Positions 32,452 to 44,647 of a stretch of 64,000 nt of DNA are shown here, piece after piece; position 1 is the first letter of the stretch; each line of letters starts with the position of its first letter. Where the stretch lies: NCBI GenBank assembly GCA_030295235.1, contig AP026130.1:372001-436000 (forward strand), in the 5' to 3' direction. The notes below the pieces were generated by a model. That model made no database searches. It was not told the origin of the DNA and worked only from the letters and a program-made list of their open reading frames with translations. The DNA is from Fistulifera solaris. Lineage: Eukaryota; Bacillariophyta; Bacillariophyceae; Naviculales; Stauroneidaceae. The position numbers and the translations under genes are program-made.

Positions 32452-35400
32452 TTATTCGTATTCATGACGACAGCCACTTTCGTCCATGGGCCATGGTGCT
32501 CGACCAACAACAAACTGTCTCCTTCTAACTGAATACAGCTCTTTGTCGAATGAACCTTGTCGATCACTCTTTTCGATTGCAGCATGCTTGCGTTTGTTAG
32601 AGTCGATTGAAGTCGACAAAACTTGTGTGTAAAGGTCTGATTTCTCGACTCGAGAAAGAATCCACCTACCAATAATTGCCCCAGCTGATCTCGAAAGGTG
32701 CTGATTGAATTTAATACAGTTCGAATCATGTAAGCATTCAGGACATCCACCGTCATACTCCTTGTCGTCTCCGCAAAGAGGACAATTTTCGAGCAGGTCG
32801 ATGGCTGCAACAAAAAGCCCTTCTTGTTTAAAGATGTGCTTCCACAAACTCTGACATGCACCAGATCCACCTGCTCTCTCGTCGAACAGCATGACGCATG
32901 TAGGGGAAACAAACGAATGATCACATTGCAGATCTGACCGGCATAGTCCTGGACATACACGAGGCGCCACTGCCAGTAGAGCGTGACATAATGCATGGAC
33001 ACCTAAGCCATAACTGTCACCAAGTACAGGCATGAGATGATGCGCTCCAGAGTCAAGCCACAATCCAAAAGTTTCGTACTCCATCGAAGGAAGTGATAGC
33101 TCCGTTCGAGAGATTTCTTGTCTTGAAATTAGAGAAAGCCGTTTATAACCGTGGACACTTCTTTTAACGCAAACAGTTCCTCGCCCTCCAATCGACAAAG
33201 GAGCTTTTAGTCGTTCTATCGATCCATGCATCTGGACCATCTCCACTTGATTTACAACGGTTATGATTAAATTGCTCAGTGGTCGTGTGTAATATTTTTC
33301 TTGACAGGGTTTGGCGAAAGCGGCAAGTTGATGATTGCGTCCTGGGGAGGAGTGATCTGACGAGAATATGGGAGGCCTTGTCATCGATAGTATCTTGTAT
33401 TTGCGCCCTCGGTGAGTGATAATTGCTCCCGGATGAGCATGGTAAAACACCCTTGAGTACGGTAAAGTGTCGAGGACAGCAGCTTCGTCGTGAACACAAT
33501 CCATCCTTCCTTGTTGGCCATAGTGCGAAATGTCAACTACGAGGTAGTTGATCGGTTCAATCGATCTTAAAGAAACTGTCAACCATGCTTTTGATAAGCT
33601 GCGGTGAGCTCTTAAAACGAATCCAGAGACTACACCAGAAGTGGGCTCCTTCACAAGCGATCCCAGTAACACGAGCGCTTCAGCTGCTTTCAAGTACATC
33701 TCTTTCCCGCCGAATAACTCCCAATCACTCACAATGGGCGATGTAGTGTCCGACAAAGCGGTAACGGGGTTCTCACCAGTGAGTGGGAACTCACTAGCTG
33801 CACAGATCATGTGACCTTGTAGCAAGGCAATTGTCGTCATCGGAAAAGATGTATTCTCGAGAACAACTGCGGCGTCAACGCCTTTCCCGAGTAGCGTTTT
33901 CGGATGACGCCAAATGTATTGCTCTGTGACGGAACCAAAGCAAATCATCACAGAAAGAGATGGTGTCCGATGGAGCCCACGTCCTGCACGCCCCGCTTGC
34001 TGCATGAGGCTTGTGTATGAAGATGGATAACCGCAATGTAAAGTAACGTCGATTGCTCCGACGTCCACACCAAGCTCAAGTGCGTTCGTGCTTATCACTC
34101 CAAGTAATTGGTTCGAGAATAACTTCCTTTCTATATCCCTGCGTTCTTTTAAAGTATAACCACCACGGTAAGATTCGATCATTTTACAATCTCTCTCCCC
34201 TAAGACTTTGCTCGCCTTCTCAAACACCCATTCAACCAAATTTCTTGTCTTGCAGAAAACAATACATCTAACTCCTCTTTGTACCAGTCGTGCGAACAAG
34301 AGTGCCGTTTCATCCGCAGCGTGTCGCCTAGTGAAATTGGGTAGCCTTGAACTGCCTTCCTGTTCTCGTTCAACAGGATTGGAGAAATCTGCTTCGCTTA
34401 TAAACTTATGAGTTTCGTTCACCTCTTCGTTTGTATGTCTCCTGTGAAGCACTGCTTGTACTCGACCATCCATATGGCGCCACAACAAGGGCGGATTCCA
34501 AACGAAGAAATGCTTAGCTGCCCTTGGTGAGCCATCGTCTTCAATTATTGTAACTTCATCATCACCCACAGGACAAAGTCTTCGAAAGTGAATTTCTGGC
34601 TGGGGCAAAGTCGCCGATGCACATACAAACGTTACGTTTTCACAACGTCCACTGGCAGCGACAACGCGAATCAGCCGCCTCAAGATCATTGCCACGTGTG
34701 CACCGAAGACACCATCATATGTATGGGCTTCATCCAGAACCACATACCGCAACCTTGATAACCAACTTTTGAAGACTTTGTCCTTCGAAGAAAGTAAGGA
34801 TGCATGTATAGTGTCTGGATTCGTGAGCAAGATCTTCGCATTCTCAACTATACTACAACGCCGCGACATCGGCGAGTCTCCATCTAAAGTAGCAGAAGAG
34901 ACCTGGTTGAGCAGTGATGCATCAAAAGTAGATTGTAGCTTAATCAACTGGTCCTGTGCCAGCGCTTTCGTGGGGAAGATAACAAGACTGGTTTCTCCGC
35001 TAGTAACGGCGGCACTCATCACCGGCAACCAAAAAGAAAGAGACTTCCCTGATCCAGTTCCTGTACAGATAGCCGTATGTCGATTGTGCAGAAGTATTGA
35101 CGCAATAGCTTGTGCCTGATGAGAAAATAGCTTCCGGTTGTTGAGTTGAAAGGAGTTGAGCACGGAAGAAGGTATTTTCTCAAGACATGCGATAGAGAGA
35201 TCAGCATATACAGCTTCCTGAGCTGGAAAAGACTCAGCCCAAGCAAGCTGGCCCGGTAATATATGCTCGACGACTGGACTAGAGTCTATTGATGGCTTTG
35301 ACTCTGAATCGGAACTGAGATAATGCAATTGAAAGTGCAGGTGAAAGGCTTCACGTGCTACACGCTGGGAGTCTTGCTCTACCGGTGATACTTGAGGCTC

Positions 35401-35923
35401 CTGTGCAGACGGAACGGTTTTTTCGACAAGAGCTTGCTCAGTCACTTTACTGGGCTTTGAAGATTGATTCGGTTTCTTTTGTTGACTTTTTCTTTGCCGA
35501 GGCGTTTCTTTCTTTGAGTATCTTTTTTAGAGCAGCGACGCGACGTTTGGCAGCCGTTTTGGTACACCCTTGCAAGAGCGGATACTCTGACGAAAACCCC
35601 AATTGCCAGCGACAATCGTCCCATTGAGCATCGGCTGTAGAAAAGTCACCATCGTGTTCGTCGGAAGGCTTGAGAAACAAATGAAGAATGCCAATTGATG
35701 AAAGCTCTTGAACCAGCTGGAAGGTTTGCTCGTCGAAGCACGCTGCCGGTAACGTCCGACGAACATTCAGTAGTGCTACACTCGTGAAACCGGTAGCCTT
35801 TGTTAGAAATTGAATGACTGGATCCAAGAGTCGCAACGTTTTCATCAGAGAGTGCTCCTCGACAGAATTTTCTGTAGCACTTGTTGCGATGGTATCGGGC
35901 GGAGGCGAAGTGGATGAAGCCAT
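32452..35923 (-). CDS. Hrq1/MrfA-type superfamily 2 DNA helicase with DUF1998 zinc domain
   Basis: An SF2 helicase of the Hrq1 (fungal/plant) and MrfA/YprA (bacterial) branch, linked to DNA interstrand crosslink repair in the known members. Motifs: CTGTGSGKSLSFWLP (I), VVLDEAHTYDGVFG (II), CASATL (III), CKTRNLVEW (IV), STNALELGVDVGAIDVTLHCG (V) and QQAGRAGRG (VI). The C-terminus has the DUF1998 four-cysteine site NCPLCGDDKEYDGGCPECLH and the ERAGGSGACQSLW segment typical of the family. The helicase frame has no ATG at its 5' end. It joins the preceding frame (ATG 35923, MASSTSPPPDT, with the N-terminal domain FLTKATGFTSVALLNVRR) if one A is removed from the A5 run 35487-35491. An ATG at 35986 is also possible. 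Confidence 0.85.
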
Positions 35924-35986
35924 GATCCGATGGATGCTGCGCTTTAAAGTAAAAAAGTTTTCCAGATAGCCGATATTCGTTTGCAT

Positions 35987-36392
35987 ACGCCGAATTTAAA
36001 TATCTTTTTATCGTACCAGGTATGCTCCTCTCATTCGTTTCATCATCATTCCTCGTCGTCGCGGAATAACGTACAGTATGTGTGAGCGATTGTTGGAGGG
36101 AGTTTTAGTACCGGTTCAAAAGCCAGTTAGGGAGGAGGATAATTGAACCCGGAATGAAAACGGAAACCGAAGCAGCAGCGACACCAACCAATTTTCTCAT
36201 TCATCGCAAGATTCGTTTTACTGTATGCTCCAAAAGTAGTTCCATGCGCAGGTGATCCTCGTGCGCTTTTTTCATTATACCTGGTAATGCTCATCGCAAT
36301 AACGATAGACAATAACATTGATAGAAAGCTTTCTTTCCTGCTTAGGTATCCACAAACCACATTAACGAGGAGTTTGCATTCCAAGCGCAAAG
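35987..36392. other. divergent promoter region with two TACCWGGTA words
   Basis: Spacer between the helicase and the kinase gene, which point apart. TACCAGGTA at 36014-36022 and TACCTGGTA at 36278-36286 lie near its two ends, one close to each gene start. No gene seen. Confidence 0.5.
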
Positions 36393-38633
36393 ATGATGGA
36401 CGCAGCGACGGGTCCGAATTTTACAATAACGGCCGTGGAAGAGGAAGAGCCTGATTACGGGTTAATGGTCGATGAAGAACACCCGATTGAACACGACGAG
36501 ATTCCAGGTCCACCTTCCTCAAATTCAACCGTCGATATTATGTCAGCTAGCAAGCGAATGGGAATATCTGTCTCGCGATTTCTGTCGAACTCGAATGGTA
36601 TCTCAACTTCGAACGGCGCCTTGCAGAATTCGACATCATCCGAAACGAAGAAGGGATCCTCTCTTTCCAATTCTTTGAATCCTAAGATGCACAGACGTTT
36701 CATTTCAGCTCCTCATTTGAAACAGGTTGAACTACAATCCAAGAAGTTGTCGAGTTCCTCGAAGGATGAAATGGATTTGAGTGACACAGAGCACCGATGG
36801 TCCGGACAAGGGATCCTGGCAAGTCGAGCCGATTTGGAACTACCATTTGACCAATTCGCAGCAGGATGCAATCTGTTGCAAGCGGCGGCGAAAGGCTCTT
36901 TAGAGGAAGTCAAACTGATTCTTTCTTCGGGGAAAACGCACGTTAACTTTCGAGATTACGATCGTCGAACCGCTTTGCATGTGGCCGCGTCGGAGGGACA
37001 TTTGCATGTATGTCAGTACTTGGTCGAACAAAAGGAGCTCGAATCAACCGTTCGGATCGTTGGGGTGGAAGCGCTCTGGATGACGCGCACAGGCATCGTC
37101 GTTCGGAAATTATTCAGTTTCTTCGAAAGTACGGAGCTACGACGGGTAGCGGCAACCGGTCCGTCAATTTGATTGCGGCTGCTGCTGAAGGAGACGTAGA
37201 CGAGGTAAAGACTCTGCTACAGATTGGGGGTTCACAGCAAAAGCTCAAGTTAGACATCAACAAGGGCGACTACGACAAAAGAACGGCACTTCATCTCGCG
37301 TCCGGGGAAGGACATGTCGAAATAGTCCGTCTTTTGTGTGAAGCGGGGGCCGACGTGAATGTGGAAGACCGTTGGTCTCGACGTCCAATGGATGATGCTA
37401 TATCAGGCTCACATAAGGAATGCATTCAAATTTTGGAACGTTATGGAGCTGCACGAGGAAGCACGAGGCCTGCACCCGAGGAAGCTATCGACGATTCGGA
37501 AAGGCGTGTCGTTGACAACATGGAAGTCAATTTCGACGAGCTCGATTTGATTGATCGAATTGGATCTGGAGCGTTCGGCGAGATTTACAAATGTCGGTGG
37601 CGTGGTACTCTGGTTGCGGCAAAGATTATTAAGAGCGCAAAAATCAGGCATGACTGGCTGAACAAGCGGATGTTGGAAGAAATCAAGCAAGGGAATGATG
37701 TCAGTACATGCATCAAGGAGATGGACGCCGCTGACCGTGATCTTAATCAATCCGACAAAGATGAAGCGATTGCGGATTTCCGGCGAGAAATCTCGGTGTT
37801 GAAGTCCCTCAGACACCCTCACATTGTGCTACTTTTGGCTTATTCTACGACGGCAAATCATGAGTGCCTGATCTCGGAATTGATGAAGTGCTCGTTGCTT
37901 GACGTATTCAAAGCTCACATCGTGCAGGGTACAAAAATGCAGCATCGTCAGCAAATTGCTTATGCTACCCAGCTGGCTCTGGGAATGAACTATTTGCACA
38001 CTTGCAAGCCTCCCATTGTCCACCGTGATTTGAAACCAGGTAAGTGTCGTTAGTTGGTCGTCTAATGGTCAAACAGGTGTTGCCTAATCCTTTCCTGTCG
38101 TTATGAATGACGCTTAATTTGTTTCTGTTTCCCATAGCAAATCTTCTCATAGACCACTCCGGCACTTTGAAAATTAGTGACTTTGGACTATCCAAAATTC
38201 GACCAGATCCCTCGAAAAAGAAACTGACAAATACGTCATGACAGGAGAGACCGGAAGTTACCGCTTCATGGCACCAGAGTGCTTTCGTCATGAAGAATAC
38301 AATGAGACAGTCGACGTTTATTCCTTTGCCATGATTCTCTTTTACTTGCTAGTCGGTCGTCCACCTTGGCCAAATCTTTCAGGAATTGACGCGGTCAAAC
38401 GAGCTTCCGAGGACGGGGACCGGCCCAATATTCCTCGAGATATGGACGTTCGCATGACGAACATGCTGAAGGAGTGTTGGAATGAAAACCCAAACTTAAG
38501 GCCTTCTTTTGAACAGATCATTGAATCTTTTTCCGAGTACAATCGGCTCGTTTTTAAGCTGAAGAGCAGCGACACAGTATTATCAACCACAGCTGCAGCA
38601 ACCTCGACCGCCAATTGCTGCGTTATTTTGTAG
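36393..38633 (+). CDS. ankyrin-repeat protein kinase (TKL/ILK-like), two frame breaks
   Basis: A protein kinase with N-terminal ankyrin repeats, similar in layout to plant integrin-linked-kinase-like and Raf-like (TKL) kinases. Repeats: NLLQAAAKGSLEEVKLILSS, RTALHVAASEGHLHVCQYLV, then SALDDAHRHRRSEIIQFLRK, and RTALHLASGEGHVEIVRLLC, RPMDDAISGSHKECIQIL. Kinase: RIGSGAFGEIYKCRWRG (glycine loop), VAAKIIK (Lys), VHRDLKPANLL (catalytic loop, split by intron 38040-38137), ISDFGLSK (DFG), GETGSYRFMAPE (APE), DVYSFAMILF. Breaks: a missing A at 37030-37033 (restores VEQKGARINRSDRWG) and a missing A at 38215-38219 (restores PSKKETDKYVMTGETG). An insert of about 40 residues lies between the Lys and the alpha-C helix. 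Catalytic residues are all present, so it is predicted active. Confidence 0.85.
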
Positions 38634-38993
38634 ACTTTTTCAAATTAATTCAAACCATCATAGGGCGTTATTAGAATGAATAATTCGGAGTGAGTAGTCA
38701 GGTTAGTAGACTGTGGAATGAGGAATGGAGGAGTCCCGAGAGGAACGAGGAACGCTTTCTTTGTTAGACTGTAAGCTGAAGTGTACTTGAGCGTCCAATC
38801 AATCTTCAGCCAAACAATGGGCAGATGGTTTGTACTTTTGCGTTAGTGTTGCTAGTTGCATAGAAGATGAAGTTTTTGCAAGCTGCAAGCAAACATTCCG
38901 ATCAAGTCCATCATCCATCATCACTTGGGATTGATGTTGATTGTCAAATAAAGACATTTTCTCGTACATTTATTTAGATGATATTTAAACAGC
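38634..38993. other. intergenic, kinase 3' flank and oxidase leader
   Basis: No gene is supported. An acceptor-like TTTAAACAG directly before 38993 could mark a 5' intron of the oxidase gene, but no matching donor is evident. Confidence 0.4.
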
Positions 38994-39834
38994 ATGTCAC
39001 AAGGGTTACTTGGGTCCTTCTGCTGCTTTGGCGCGGAGCTGCACCTTTACTCCAACTCTCGCAGGGATCCGTCGGGACGCTTCGTCGATTCTAAAGTCTT
39101 CGAGCACCGCGGACAACTCCGACACCAAAGACGACATGCTGAACGGCCACAGACAGGTCGTGAAAACAATCAAGTCTATTCTCTTTGATAACCTTTACGC
39201 CGGAACGACCTTGGACCGCTCTTACGCTCGTTTCTACGCCCTAGAAACAATTGCACGAATGCCTTATTTTGCCTACACGAGCGTTTTGCACTTTTTAGAA
39301 ACCACAGGAAAGTGGCGCCAAGCGGATCGACTTGCGCTACATTTTGCGGAGACTTGGAACGAACTACACCATCTTCTGATCATGGAAGAATTGCTCACGC
39401 AAAGTAAAAATCCGACGCAGGATCAGATTCCTTTCCGTGACCGATTCGTTGCGCAGCATGTAGCTTTCTTTTATTTTTGGTTTGCCGTGGGTTTGTATTT
39501 AGTACGACCCGATGCGGCATATAGTCTGAATCAAGCTGTTGAGGAAGAAGCATATGCCACGTACGATGCTTTCTTGAAGGAGCGCGAGGATTATCTGAAG
39601 AGTCAGCCGGCTCCTGAAGTTGCCATCAACTACTACAACGGAAGCGGACAGGACATGTTCGATCGCATGTCAAAGGCTTTAGCCATTGGAAAGATCGACT
39701 GCGCAACATCCTCGCGTCGAGTTGAGTGCAAGACGTTGTACGATTGCTTCGTTGCGATTCGAGATGATGAACTAGAGCACAGCCAAACGATGGAGCTTTT
39801 GAAGCGGGAGCCTTTCGAGCTTGACCAGTCATGA
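38994..39834 (+). CDS. alternative oxidase family, plastid-terminal-oxidase-like (PTOX)
   Basis: A di-iron quinol oxidase of the alternative oxidase family. The core RFYALETIARMPYFAYTSVL with the Glu in LET, ETWNELHHLLIMEEL with the ExxH pair, EEEAYATYDAFLKERE and the final IRDDELEHSQTM with ExxH give all six metal ligands. The 'NELHHLLIMEEL' wording is the PTOX type rather than mitochondrial AOX. PTOX oxidises plastoquinol to water in the thylakoid. The main frame begins without an ATG. The ATG at 38994 (MSQG) joins it if one G is removed from the G3 run 39003-39005. The resulting leader (SAALARSCTFTPTLAGIRRD) lacks a clear signal peptide, so plastid targeting is not shown and the true 5' end may lie upstream. 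Confidence 0.75.
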
Positions 39835-39999
39835 TAATTCAGGGTAGTGGGTATTGACCACGATGATTTTCGGCAGGATAAGGTATACTAACTCAAGGAA
39901 TTGTATTGTAATTACCGAGATATCATTCAATAAGCTAAGTTTGAATATGCAACATCCATAATATTTCATATTGGCAAGGGAACCGGTGCATTGTTTGGC

Positions 40000-41500
40000 T
40001 TAACGAAGGTCAATGTCATCGTCTTCGAGACTCGCCTCGTCATCATCGAAATTAAGAGCATCGAGCTCATCTTGCAAATTGTCCGTATTCTCCACGGCGT
40101 GCTCGTCTGCATCATTTTCGTAGCCCGTTTTCTGTTTCAGTAAATCGTTTAGGGATGTCTCCGGAGCTTTCGGTGCTTCGGGCTTTGTCGCTTTCTCCTT
40201 TTTAGCTGAAGAGCTACTTTTCGAGGAATTCTTCTTCGAGGGTACTTCGTCTCCAGGCAGCTTCTTTCTTGCTACACCCGACAAACGCAATTCCGTAACT
40301 AGAGTGCGCAATGATTCGTGTAGATTAGCCAGAGCCGCACGGTTCGAGCCGGTAGGATCACGAGCTTCTTCAAGAGCATCACCGTCTCTGATCTTTACAG
40401 CTCGGAAGAGCTCTTCCGAGAGCTTACACTCTCTGCTAGAAAGATAAGGCGTGTTCTGACAATGTCTGTTCAAAAAGCATTCTTCAGCCCCAACTGGGTC
40501 ACCCTGCGCTAGCATCAAGATTGTCTCTGTGCAATATGCTCGACCCAGGGATAACGTTGACACACCATCTCGCTCTAATAAAGTCGAGGCTGCTCCAGCG
40601 GCATAAAGCGCAGAAGGGTATTCGCCCTGCTGCACAAGCATATGGACTACTTGTTGCAAAGGCTCATGGGAGTAAGACCGGGTCGCAATGTGAGACTCAG
40701 CCAATTGTATGCTTTGAGGAGAAGCAGTCTCAACTGTTTCATTATCCGTGATAAATGCCGATCGACCTGTTTGGCGATAGCGTGCGTACGGATTGAATAG
40801 ATCAGGAACAAAGGCTTCAACAGCTTCTTCAAGGGCAGTGAGTGCATCTTTTGAGATCATAACTGAGGTATCGCCATTCATATTAGTGGTTCCAACAATG
40901 GAGAGTGCTGCTTTGATCTGCGTTTCTGCTGCCTTCGCTGTTTCTCCCATTTGCGTCCACGCTTCCGCAGCTTTCTTATACATATCAGAGGCATCGCGTC
41001 GCGATTGTTCCACGTCCATATCCTCGTCAGATTCGAGCAAAAGCTCTGCGGCTCTCGTAAAATCACTAGCTGCGGAAGCCCAAGCTTGTACTGTCATATT
41101 ACATTCTCCAGACTGCACGCGGAAAAGCCGTTCGAGACGAGGTTCTTGAGCTATCTGATAACAGTCAGCGGCACGTTTATAAAAAGTAGAGGCTGCGACT
41201 GGATCTGGTGACGTAAAAAAGCCGCTCTCCATGGCTTTGCTGGCCTTCTTTTATAGTCTTCAGCCTCTTTCATTTTCGCCGCCTTCACCTCTTCGGAGAT
41301 TCTGGGTTTGGCGGTCGCGCTCCGTGCCTGATACCCACGACTCGGGGCAGACGCTGTCGCAACTGTCGGTGCCGATGTGGACGGTGTAGCGGCGGGTTTG
41401 GCGCTTCGACTTTTTGGTGCAGGTCCTTTACTAGCGGCACCTCCAAAGAGGGCGTCGCGGTTCGCATTAGCATTCTTTTGTAACTCATTTAAGAAAGGCT
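40000..41500 (-). CDS. gamma-SNAP (SNAP/Sec17 family)
   Basis: A soluble NSF attachment protein of the gamma type, working with NSF to take apart SNARE complexes. The TPR-like helices read PVAASTFYKRAADCYQIA, ASAASDFTRAAELLLES, ASDMYKKAAEAWTQMGE and QGEYPSALYAAGAASTLLER, with the family pattern of paired Ala-rich helices. The C-terminal 90 residues are a low-complexity Lys/Ser/Asp tail (SSKSSSSAKKEKATKPE ... DDDIDL). The ATG at 41232 is internal: the frame upstream (ISEEVKAAKMKEAEDY) joins as DYKKKASKAMESG when one base is added to the T4 run 41249-41252. The 5' end may be a splice acceptor (TTCGTTATAG) at 41501, with an exon 1 that I could not find. Confidence 0.75.
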
Positions 41501-42078
41501 CTATAACGAAACAGAATATTGCGGTGTTAAACAAAGTTGTCGTAGGTGAATGAATAATAGACAAACAAACCAAATTTCGAGTATTTGGAAGCAGCTTATT
41601 ATTCAGTCGTCTTTTTGTGCCCCCATGGTCATTGCACTCGCGTCGCAAAAACAAAAAACGCTCGCGTTGCGTCACGAATGACGAGTCCCGCACAATGAGT
41701 TTAACACTTAACACGCGGCTCCTGCTTTAACGTTACAAGAAGTTAACGAGGGTACAGTAACTAAATTAGAACCACATCAACTAATTTCAAGCAAGATTTC
41801 AAGGTATTCAACACAACACTGGAAATGAATAATTCTTTTTGATATCGCATAAACCGTATCGAGTATGGTTACGTGCCTGATATGAAAAGTCTATTAGACT
41901 ACTATACGGAATAAATAAACAGAGGGTGAGGCTAAGGATACAATAGAAATTGAAAACGACCATGTTAATTTCACCTAATAGCCACAAACTTATCGATCTT
42001 GTCCTGTGAAATAGCGTGATGTTCACACCCTTCGCAGTCCCAATTCGAGCTAACATCCAAAACTATTGAGTAAGATAA
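41501..42078. other. intergenic; possible 5' exon of the gamma-SNAP gene
   Basis: No full gene is seen. A short upstream exon for gamma-SNAP may be hidden here, since the frame at 41500 has no ATG at its beginning, but I could not fix its limits. Confidence 0.35.
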
Positions 42079-44290
42079 TTAGTGAAAATCGAAAGGATTT
42101 CCCTTTGGAGATGCTGGAGACTCCATCTGCGTAGGTGGCGACTGCTGGGACTGAAAGCCATTGGGCTGACGTTGAAATTGTTGCTGAACCAACATAGGAC
42201 CGCCGTGACCTTGAGGCAGCTGATGCTGCATGAACGCATGATTCGGAACTTGACTATTAAAAGGCATTTGCATTTGGGGCATGTTTTGAAAGTGCGGCAT
42301 TGGTTGCTGTTGAAACTGCGGCTGGAGAGACATTTGATTTGGGTAGGATGGGGCTGACGGCTCGCTCGCTTGCATTACCAGAGTGGCGGGCGACTGAAAG
42401 GCATTAGGAGACGGCAGAGAGTCACTATTGAGCTGAACAGTTTCCTTGTTCAGAGTACTTGGACTAGGAATTCCAGCAAAGGCATCAGTAGCATTCGGAC
42501 CTGCTATGTTTTGCGTCGAAAATGAGGGCGGATGCTGTGTTGCTGGTGGTTGCTGAATAGATGTCGGGTTGCTTGTATGAGTCGCACTTGACGCGGTGCT
42601 GTTCGTGTTGCCACCACTAGTGGAAGCGATAGAAGATGACTGAACTGGAACGGCAATAGTAGCAAATGCATCACCGGGAGAATTCTGAGATGACAGACCT
42701 TTGGCAAAATTCAATACGTTTTGTAGCTGCTCGGTCGATAGCGTCTTCAACACATCGGTAACTTGGCTCAAAAGTGAGCTGTCACCATCACGAGGATACA
42801 AATCAGCGTCAAGATGAGATTCATCCGTTTGCTTCTCTTTTCCGTTCACATGTATAGTGTAGTAAGGCTTTAATTCATCATCAAGATGAACCTTTACAAT
42901 TTCAGCCTCCCCTGAATAGCTCGAGCTCTTATAGTACACCCTTTGTCCTTCCTTATACTTGCCAAGATCTTTCGTCTCAGCTTTCACACTGTTTCCCACC
43001 TGAGGTGACTTTTCTAAGTGGAAGTCCATTGCAGAAATCGCATCGGCAGCCGAAGTAGCGCTCACTGACGGCTGCAAGCCTTGATTCAACTGAGACATAT
43101 TGAATGACTGATTTTGCTGCTGAAAAGTAGGAACCACATTTGGCTGCATTGGTTGGTTTACGACTTGGTGCTCACCGAAGGCCTGCTGGGGAATCGCGTC
43201 TTGTAAAGCATCGGAAAAATCCCCAAATTCTGGCTGACCAGATGACTGATTTATGGCAGCTGCATTTTTGTCCTTGGTATTGTGGCTGAGTGATCTGGTG
43301 TGTCATGTAAGGTTGGCTCAAATGTTCAAACTGCGAAACGCTTTGCAAAGCTTGCTGTGGCTGTCCCAGTGGCTGGTTTGGTACCTGTAAGTGCTGCTGT
43401 GTCTGACTTGACGGACCGTGCTGCGGTTGCACAGGCGGTTGCACAGGCTGTTGCGCAAATGGGTCTGATGCTTGCGAAGTAGGAACAATTTGTTGAAAGG
43501 GATCTGGCTGGCTTTGACGAGCCTGCGCAGAGCCGAAATCTGCCGGAAAAGCCTCTGGCTGTGCCGATGTGGGAGAGGGAAAGTTTGCGAAATTCGCTTC
43601 AAACGCAGGTTGTTCTACACTCGGATTAGCGTTGTTGCCAAAAGCGTCCCACTGCTGTTGTTGCGTCGGTTGTTGTTGCTGTTTTCCTGAATCAAAATCC
43701 GCAAACAAGTCGACCGCCGCTTGTCGAGAAGGCGTCTTACGTTGAGGAGGCGGGGGATTGTTTGAAGCGGGTATCTGAACCACAGTCGGTTGGGGTTCCG
43801 CCGGTCGTTGCTGCCGTCGCTGTGCGGGCGCTGGTTGCGGTGGTTCACTACCGCCTCCTCCATACCACGCACGGTCCTTGTACTTTCGATGAATCCACGC
43901 GCGCACCATGTTAGGATCGCGATTATCCATAGGACGCCGCAGTCTTTCCGTTGACGGACTGTACCTCGCCATGTACAAGGCGTTGATCTGATCGTTGTCG
44001 GTCGCCTTGAGCTGCTCGGCTTCTTCGGCCGTAAAACTACTGTGCCCGACGCTCTTGATGCGCGCATTCGATTCGCGATGAACACCGGCACAAGTCATGC
44101 AGATGAAAGTTCCAACTGTCAAATTGACACACGATGGCAGCTTAGAAGAGCAATCGGCGCATTTCTTATTCGCTGGCACGCGTTGGAGCTGCCGAATGAC
44201 CTCATCGGGGGAAACGTTGTCCGTCTTGCGGCGGTTAGCGGCTGTGGCTCGGCGAGCTGCCCCGCTCGAACTTCCAGGAGGCGAAAGCAT
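42079..44290 (-). CDS. ArfGAP with long Gln-rich tail and a Tudor-like segment, frame broken
   Basis: An ADP-ribosylation-factor GTPase-activating protein that controls Arf in vesicle traffic. The zinc-finger GAP domain is CADCSSKLPSCVNLTVGTFI followed by CMTCAGVHRE, with the arginine finger in HRESNARIKSVGHSS and MVRAWIHRKYKDRAWY at its end. The rest is Gln/Pro/Phe-rich with repeated DPF- and NPF-like words (PDPFQQ, SDPFAQQ), as in endocytic adaptor proteins. Further on is a compact segment, YKEGQRVYYKSSSYSGEAEI followed by VKVHLDDELKPYYTIHVNG, that resembles the Tudor/SH3-like units common in stramenopile proteins. The two parts lie in different frames; removing one base from the T5 run 43265-43269 joins them (QGQNAAAINQSSGQPEFGDF). 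The joined protein has about 735 residues. Confidence 0.8.
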
Positions 44291-44647
44291 GAAAGGGTTC
44301 TTAAGCTAGCTTTATAAATACTGTTGAGATATTTTTTTAAAAATAAAGCTCGCCACCGTCACCCGTGTTATGTTATTTCGAATGAGTTCGACCGCGCCTC
44401 ATCGTCGCCGCGTCGCGTGCATGATCTCTTGCGATTATTACCCCGGACCCCGGAGTACTATAGTAAAAATGTTTGAACGCTTTGCGACGTAGTGACTTTT
44501 TGTACTTAGTCTTGACCGACGGGGGACGGACGGCGGTCGCATTTTCGCAACGCAAAACCATCGGAAACTTTGCAAGCTACAAAAAAAGCAAAACTGACAA
44601 TGGCGTTCTTCCTAACATTCCAAATCAATGAAAGCGAGGTATAAAAC
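44291..44647. other. divergent promoter region
   Basis: Spacer between ArfGAP and the C1orf131-like gene, pointing apart. No gene seen. Confidence 0.5.

Noticed and set aside
32403-33002. Minus-strand frame of 199 codons
   Set aside because: It overlaps the C-terminal coding region of the helicase in another frame; the helicase motifs fix the real frame.
41151-41714. Separate gene upstream of gamma-SNAP
   Set aside because: Its second half continues into gamma-SNAP when one base is added at 41249-41252; its first part (41501-41714) looks like intron or leader.
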